A stretch of DNA of 64,000 nt from Saccharothrix sp. NRRL B-16348 (GTDB lineage: Bacteria > Actinomycetota > Actinomycetes > Mycobacteriales > Pseudonocardiaceae): positions 1-64,000 of the forward strand of contig NZ_LGED01000024.1 of NCBI RefSeq assembly GCF_001280085.1. Direction: 5' to 3'. Of this stretch, positions 60,514 to 64,000 are shown piece after piece. Positions within the stretch are counted from its first letter, which is position 1; the number at the start of each line of letters is the position of its first letter. A model generated the notes under the pieces. That model ran no database searches. It saw only the letters and a program-made list of their open reading frames with translations, and had not been told where the DNA came from. The translations under genes and the position numbers were made by a program.

Positions 60514-61466
60514 ACCGGACGCTTCCCGAGATCACCGCGGACTGCTTCCCCACGCCGCATCTGGCGTTGCGCGGCACCGCCGACGACGCCCAGGTGCGCG
60601 CCTTCGCCGCCGAGCAGGCCAGCGCGGCGCGGGCGGTGCTGCCCGCCGTCGCCTCCGCGCTGGCGCTGCCCAGCACCCGCCACGCCATCAAGATGCTCAC
60701 GCTGGCCTACGACACGGTGGTCAGCTGGCGGCGCGCGGTGGCCGCCACCGCCGATGACGCCCGTTACGACGCTGCGGGTCGTCCGACCGCCTCGCGGTAC
60801 GCGGTGACGATCGACGAGGGCGGATCGAACTGCGACCGGTTGGGCGAGGTGGGCAGGCTGCGGACCGGAGCCCGCTGGGACACCGCCACCGGCCGGTGGA
60901 CCGGTGGCACCCACACCCCGGCCAGCCGGGTCCTGGCCGCCTACGGCCACGCCGCACGGCACCGGTTCGAGATGGAGATCCCGCACTCCCACGACGTGCT
61001 GATCAACAACGTCTGGCTGCCGGTCACCGGTCGGCGAATCCAGGGCAACATGCTGCTCCGCCGTGAGGCCGCACGGGAGCTTGCCGGGCGGTTGGCCGTA
61101 CGACTCGCCCAGCGGCGCGGGGTCACCGAGGTGGAGACCACCGGGGACCTGCTCTACGCGGTCACCGCCAGTCCCGAACCGCGTCGGGTGATGTTCCGCG
61201 AAGCCATGCACGTGCTCGCCGCCGCGTACCGCGCGGACCGGTCGAAGCGGTGGTCCGCGTGGTGGTCGGCCGCCTACCTGCTCTACCAAGCGCCGACGTT
61301 CAAGAAGGGGTCCGACGCCTGCAACCGGGTGTTCCTCGCCGCCGTCGGAGCGGCCCTGCTCGACCAGGCCCCGGTGATTCCGCACGACCTCGACCTGCGG
61401 TGCATGGTCCTGGGGCAGAGCGCCGTCACCGTCGCCATGCCGCTGGTGTGCGAGGTGGCCGTATGA
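60510..61466 (+). CDS. Conserved-type element protein, unknown function
   Basis: 318 residues, soluble, mainly helical, GC-rich codon use like the host. Features: DEGGSNCDRLGEVGRLRTGARWDTATGRW in the middle, HSHDVLINNVWLPVTG, and a C-terminal region rich in Trp/Tyr (WSAWWSAAYLLYQAP). No family recognised. It is coupled to the peptide gene upstream and overlaps the next gene (ATGA), so it belongs to the transfer operon. Confidence 0.68.
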   Translation: MNRTLPEITADCFPTPHLALRGTADDAQVRAFAAEQASAARAVLPAVASALALPSTRHAIKMLTLAYDTVVSWRRAVAATADDARYDAAGRPTASRYAVTIDEGGSNCDRLGEVGRLRTGARWDTATGRWTGGTHTPASRVLAAYGHAARHRFEMEIPHSHDVLINNVWLPVTGRRIQGNMLLRREAARELAGRLAVRLAQRRGVTEVETTGDLLYAVTASPEPRRVMFREAMHVLAAAYRADRSKRWSAWWSAAYLLYQAPTFKKGSDACNRVFLAAVGAALLDQAPVIPHDLDLRCMVLGQSAVTVAMPLVCEVAV

Positions 61467-61735
61467 GCCTCCCGACGCCCTTACTGCTGTTGCTCATCGC
61501 GCTCGCCGTGGTGGCGGTGGTCGTGCTGTGGAAGCTGCTCATGGTCGCCGGGCTGATCGGCCTGGCCCAGTGGGCCGTGACCACCCAGACCGAAGACCCC
61601 ACGGTCCTGCTGATCGCCTACGGCCTGCCCGCCCTGCTGGTGACCGTTCTGTGCCGCCGACGCGCGGCAGCCCGTACCGGTCACCGCGCCGGACTGTTCC
61701 CCCGTTCCGCCCGCCGACTGGAGGTGTCCCGATGA
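61463..61735 (+). CDS. Small membrane protein of the transfer operon
   Basis: 90 residues. Two hydrophobic helices (LPTPLLLLLIALAVVAVVVL; VLLIAYGLPALLVTVL) and a basic tail (CRRRAAARTGHRAG). Overlaps both neighbours by 4 nt (ATGA each). Size and place recall the small Spd-type membrane proteins of streptomycete conjugation, but no sequence family is recognised. Confidence 0.68.
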   Translation: MSLPTPLLLLLIALAVVAVVVLWKLLMVAGLIGLAQWAVTTQTEDPTVLLIAYGLPALLVTVLCRRRAAARTGHRAGLFPRSARRLEVSR

Positions 61736-62907
61736 GCACATGGGCCGAGAACCGCCGTGCCGACAAGGCGATGCTGTTCGAGCAGCGCCGCGCCGACGAG
61801 GCCGCCCGCGCCGAGCGGGAGCGCGCCGACCGGATCACCGCCGCCAAGCTCGCCCAAGACGCCAAGGACGCCGCCCGCGACCGCCGCGCCAAGCTTGCCA
61901 AGACCGCCGCCGCGTGGATTTCCGCGCACACCATCGACCTGTTGTTCGTGCCGGTCATTCTCGTTCCGGCGCTGCTGGCCTGGTCCGCTATCGCCGGGTT
62001 CGGCCACGACCTGTACGGCGCACCGGGCTGGACCATGCCGCTCTACAGCGAAGCCGCGATGTGGGCGTTCGCGTTCGCCCTCGGAGCCGCCCGCCGCGCC
62101 GGACGGCCCGTGCGTCGACTGCTGATCGGATTGTGGTTCTCCGCCGCCGTGTCCGCCACCCTGGCGTTCCTGCACGGTGCCACCGCCGACGGCGGCAGCG
62201 TCACCGACGGCGTCGTCATGGCCATCGTCGCGGTCGGCGGAGTGGTGGTGCACCAACTCGTGGACACCGCCGCCACCGCGCCGCCAGTGAAGCCGCGGCC
62301 GACCCGTGAGCAGCGCGCCACGGCCCGGTTGCAGCGCCTGGCCGCGAAGCGGGTGCACGAGGTGCGCCGCGCCGCGCTGCGCCAGGCCGCCGCCGAGCTG
62401 GCCGCCGACGGCACCGCCACCCTCGTACACCGGCCCGGCCTGGTCGAGCTGCGCCGCCGCTTCGGCCGTACGCGACTGGTCCCCACGACCGTGGCCGGCC
62501 TGCCCGTCACCACCACCGGCGACGGCGTCGACAGCGTCGGCGACGCCCTGGCCGCCGAGATCGGCGAGTACCTGACCGCACTCCCGGCGCTGCCCGCACC
62601 AAGCACCGACACCGCCGCGTCGACCCCCGCCGACCGGCCCGACACCACCGCCACGCGCGACGGCGCGCACCGGTCGGGAAATGCGGAAACGCCCGCCGCG
62701 CCCGACGCCGCGAAGATCACGCGCTACATCGGCCGCACCCGCGCCGCCATCGACGGCGGCAGGTTGCCGGAACGGCCCTCGCAGACCGAGGTCCGCAAGT
62801 TCCTGCGCTGCCGCTCCGAGGACGCCGCCGCCGTGCACCGCGCCCTGTTCCCCACCCGTAACGACGGCCCCGACGACGGCGGCACCCGCCAGGAGGTGAC
62901 GGCATGA
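61732..62907 (+). CDS. DUF2637-type membrane protein (Spd/transfer-associated)
   Basis: 391 residues with GGAGG 7 nt before the ATG. A charged coiled-coil-like N-terminus (residues 1-60) precedes a DUF2637-like membrane domain with about four helices (HTIDLLFVPVILVPALLAW; YSEAAMWAFAFALGAARRAG; FSAAVSATLAFLHGAT; GVVMAIVAVGGVVVHQLVD). A cytoplasmic basic region and a Pro/Ala/Thr-rich linker follow, then a C-terminal helical domain (ITRYIGRTRAAIDGGRLPERPSQ) that resembles DNA-binding ends of such proteins. Coupled to both neighbours. Confidence 0.78.
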   Translation: MSTWAENRRADKAMLFEQRRADEAARAERERADRITAAKLAQDAKDAARDRRAKLAKTAAAWISAHTIDLLFVPVILVPALLAWSAIAGFGHDLYGAPGWTMPLYSEAAMWAFAFALGAARRAGRPVRRLLIGLWFSAAVSATLAFLHGATADGGSVTDGVVMAIVAVGGVVVHQLVDTAATAPPVKPRPTREQRATARLQRLAAKRVHEVRRAALRQAAAELAADGTATLVHRPGLVELRRRFGRTRLVPTTVAGLPVTTTGDGVDSVGDALAAEIGEYLTALPALPAPSTDTAASTPADRPDTTATRDGAHRSGNAETPAAPDAAKITRYIGRTRAAIDGGRLPERPSQTEVRKFLRCRSEDAAAVHRALFPTRNDGPDDGGTRQEVTA

Positions 62908-64000
62908 CCACCCCCCAGCACGAGCACGAGCGCGACGACGAGGACCGGGAGCGCACCAACGTGGTGCACCTGCCCGTGCGCCACGCCACCGCCACCCCGG
63001 ACACCGACGAGGTGGAGCCGGACGGGGCAGTGGTCGGGGAGCTGCTGACCGACGAGGAGTCCGCCGAGCTGGACCGCCGCATGGCGGCCCAGAACGCGGC
63101 ACGCACCGCCGCCGGTGCGGTGGTGGCCGTGGTGCGTCACGAGCGCACCCGCTCGGTTGTCCGTGCGGTGCGGCGCAACGCCGGGTACGCCGTCGCCGGT
63201 GCCCGCATCCGCCGCCAGGAGCGCCGCGCCCGCCGCAAGCACCTGGACCTCGAACAGGCCATCACCACCCTGCGCGTCAACGCCAAGTCCGCCGAGGACT
63301 TCCACGTCCTGCGGGAGCTTGAGGAGGTGTTGGAGCGGCGCCGGTCGGGTGCAGCCCAGCGCGGCCGGGAACGGCGCATCGAGATCCTGCGGTGGTCGGG
63401 CGGCGCGGTGCTGCTGCTGGCGTCGGGGCACGTGGTGTTCCTCGGGTTCTCCGCGGTGCAGACCGTGATCGGCGCGGCGTCGCTGACCGACCGGTGGAAC
63501 GGCATGGTCGATTTCTGGGCCACGGTGGTGGAGCTGTCCCCGGCCGGTGGTTACTGGTGGGCCTGGGCTATCGCGGGCGCGGGAACCTGGGCCGCGCGCA
63601 CCATCCCGGTTGGACGGGACCGTGGTGCGCTGCCGGTGTGGGCCGCCGACACGGGCCAGGCGACGCCCGCCGACGGGCGGGACATCGTGGTGGACGAGTC
63701 CGCGGTGCTCTCCGCGCTGCGCTACCTCGGTGGGCTGCCGCTGCTCAAGCAGGCGTTCAAGCAGGGCTGGGGAAGCAGCATCACGCCGACCTGGCTGCAA
63801 CTGCCGCACCGCGACGGCAACGGCGTGCGGATGCAACTCGTGCTACCGCGCGGCGTGCCGGTGGAGGAAATCGTCAAGCGCAAGACCACCTTCGCCCACA
63901 ACCTCTCCCGCCTGCCGGTGGAGGTGTGGCCCTCGGAGCCGAAGGACCGGGCCGGGGTGCTGGACCTGTGGGTGGCCGACCCCGGCGCGCTCTCCGGACC
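62904..64000 (+). CDS. FtsK/TraB-like DNA translocase, N-terminal part (cut by window end)
   Basis: 365 residues visible, still open at the edge. It starts at an ATG with AGGAGG 8 nt upstream and a 4-nt overlap with the DUF2637 gene. A charged helical N-terminus is followed by two membrane helices (GGAVLLLASGHVVFLGFSAVQ; GGYWWAWAIAGAGTWAAR) and a domain with KRKTTFAHNLSRLPVEVWP. That order is typical of TraB/FtsK-like pumps that move double-stranded DNA in actinomycete conjugation. The ATPase domain lies beyond the window, so the assignment rests on the N-terminus and context. Confidence 0.75.
   Translation, partial: MTTPQHEHERDDEDRERTNVVHLPVRHATATPDTDEVEPDGAVVGELLTDEESAELDRRMAAQNAARTAAGAVVAVVRHERTRSVVRAVRRNAGYAVAGARIRRQERRARRKHLDLEQAITTLRVNAKSAEDFHVLRELEEVLERRRSGAAQRGRERRIEILRWSGGAVLLLASGHVVFLGFSAVQTVIGAASLTDRWNGMVDFWATVVELSPAGGYWWAWAIAGAGTWAARTIPVGRDRGALPVWAADTGQATPADGRDIVVDESAVLSALRYLGGLPLLKQAFKQGWGSSITPTWLQLPHRDGNGVRMQLVLPRGVPVEEIVKRKTTFAHNLSRLPVEVWPSEPKDRAGVLDLWVADPGALSG

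Larger units (their letters stand above)
55381..64000. mobile_element. Integrated AICE-like mobile element, left part
   Basis: The element starts at the tRNA-Tyr half-gene and continues past the window end. Support: attL-type scar, inverted and direct repeats in the first kilobase, an HTH gene of excisionase/BldC type, divergent regulator, and a tightly coupled operon of small genes ending in DUF2637 and FtsK/TraB-like genes, which are typical of conjugative actinomycete elements. Part of the left section (57080-58740) is visibly less GC-rich. Integrase and replication genes are not seen and are expected to the right. Confidence 0.8.

Overview
The window is very GC-rich, codes densely on both strands, and uses many GTG/TTG starts and 1-4 nt start/stop overlaps. 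Its gene order (rplJ-rplL ... rpoB-rpoC ... rpsL-rpsG-fusA-tuf-S10-spc; tRNA-Trp-secE-nusG-rplK-rplA; tRNA-Thr-tRNA-Met-rpmG-hadA-hadB) is that of a high-GC actinomycete. The protein sequences look most like Pseudonocardiales (Saccharothrix/Actinosynnema/Lentzea-like); the genus is an inference.

Positions 1-18,385 (minus strand) carry the core translation block. Read in transcription order it is rpsL-rpsG-fusA-tuf, then the S10 cluster (rpsJ, rplC, rplD, rplW, rplB, rpsS, rplV, rpsC, rplP, rpmC, rpsQ), then the spc cluster (rplN, rplX, rplE, rpsZ, rpsH, rplF, rplR, rpsE, rpmD, rplO). A terminator and a LysE-type exporter gene follow, and secY-adk-map form a separate unit. Positions 18,900-21,200 (plus strand) hold a phosphotransferase-like gene, a zinc-ribbon gene, a toxin-antitoxin-like pair with a clear promoter/operator, and five 22-bp tandem repeats. 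Positions 21,230-28,911 are rpoB-rpoC. Positions 29,226-40,402 are a complete mce operon (ATPase, two YrbE permeases, MceA-F, two Mce-associated proteins) lying between rplL and rpoB. Positions 40,600-45,700 are rplJ-rplL, rplA, rplK, nusG, secE and tRNA-Trp with one plus-strand membrane protein gene. Positions 45,700-55,020 hold an aminotransferase, two MmpS-like membrane proteins, hadB-hadA, rpmG, two tRNAs, a GGDEF/EAL protein, a PhzF protein, an acetyltransferase and two small unknown genes.

From about 55,381 to the right edge lies the left part of an integrated mobile element of the actinomycete integrative and conjugative (AICE) kind. It begins at a 3' half of a tRNA-Tyr gene that has no 5' half (an attL-type scar). 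It then contains a 36-bp perfect inverted repeat; an A/T-rich patch next to GGGACAG iteron-like arrays in a 105-bp module present twice around a small coiled-coil gene; a MerR-like HTH gene; a PP2C-like protein; and an HTH/sensor regulator read divergently from a conjugation-type operon. That operon has coupled small genes, a PycTM-like membrane protein, a DUF2637 protein and the N-terminal part of an FtsK/TraB-like DNA pump cut by the window end. The integrase, the replication gene and the intact tRNA-Tyr are expected to the right, outside the window. The shared promoter region carries four copies of a GCAAGGGGG-type motif that could be the regulator's operator.
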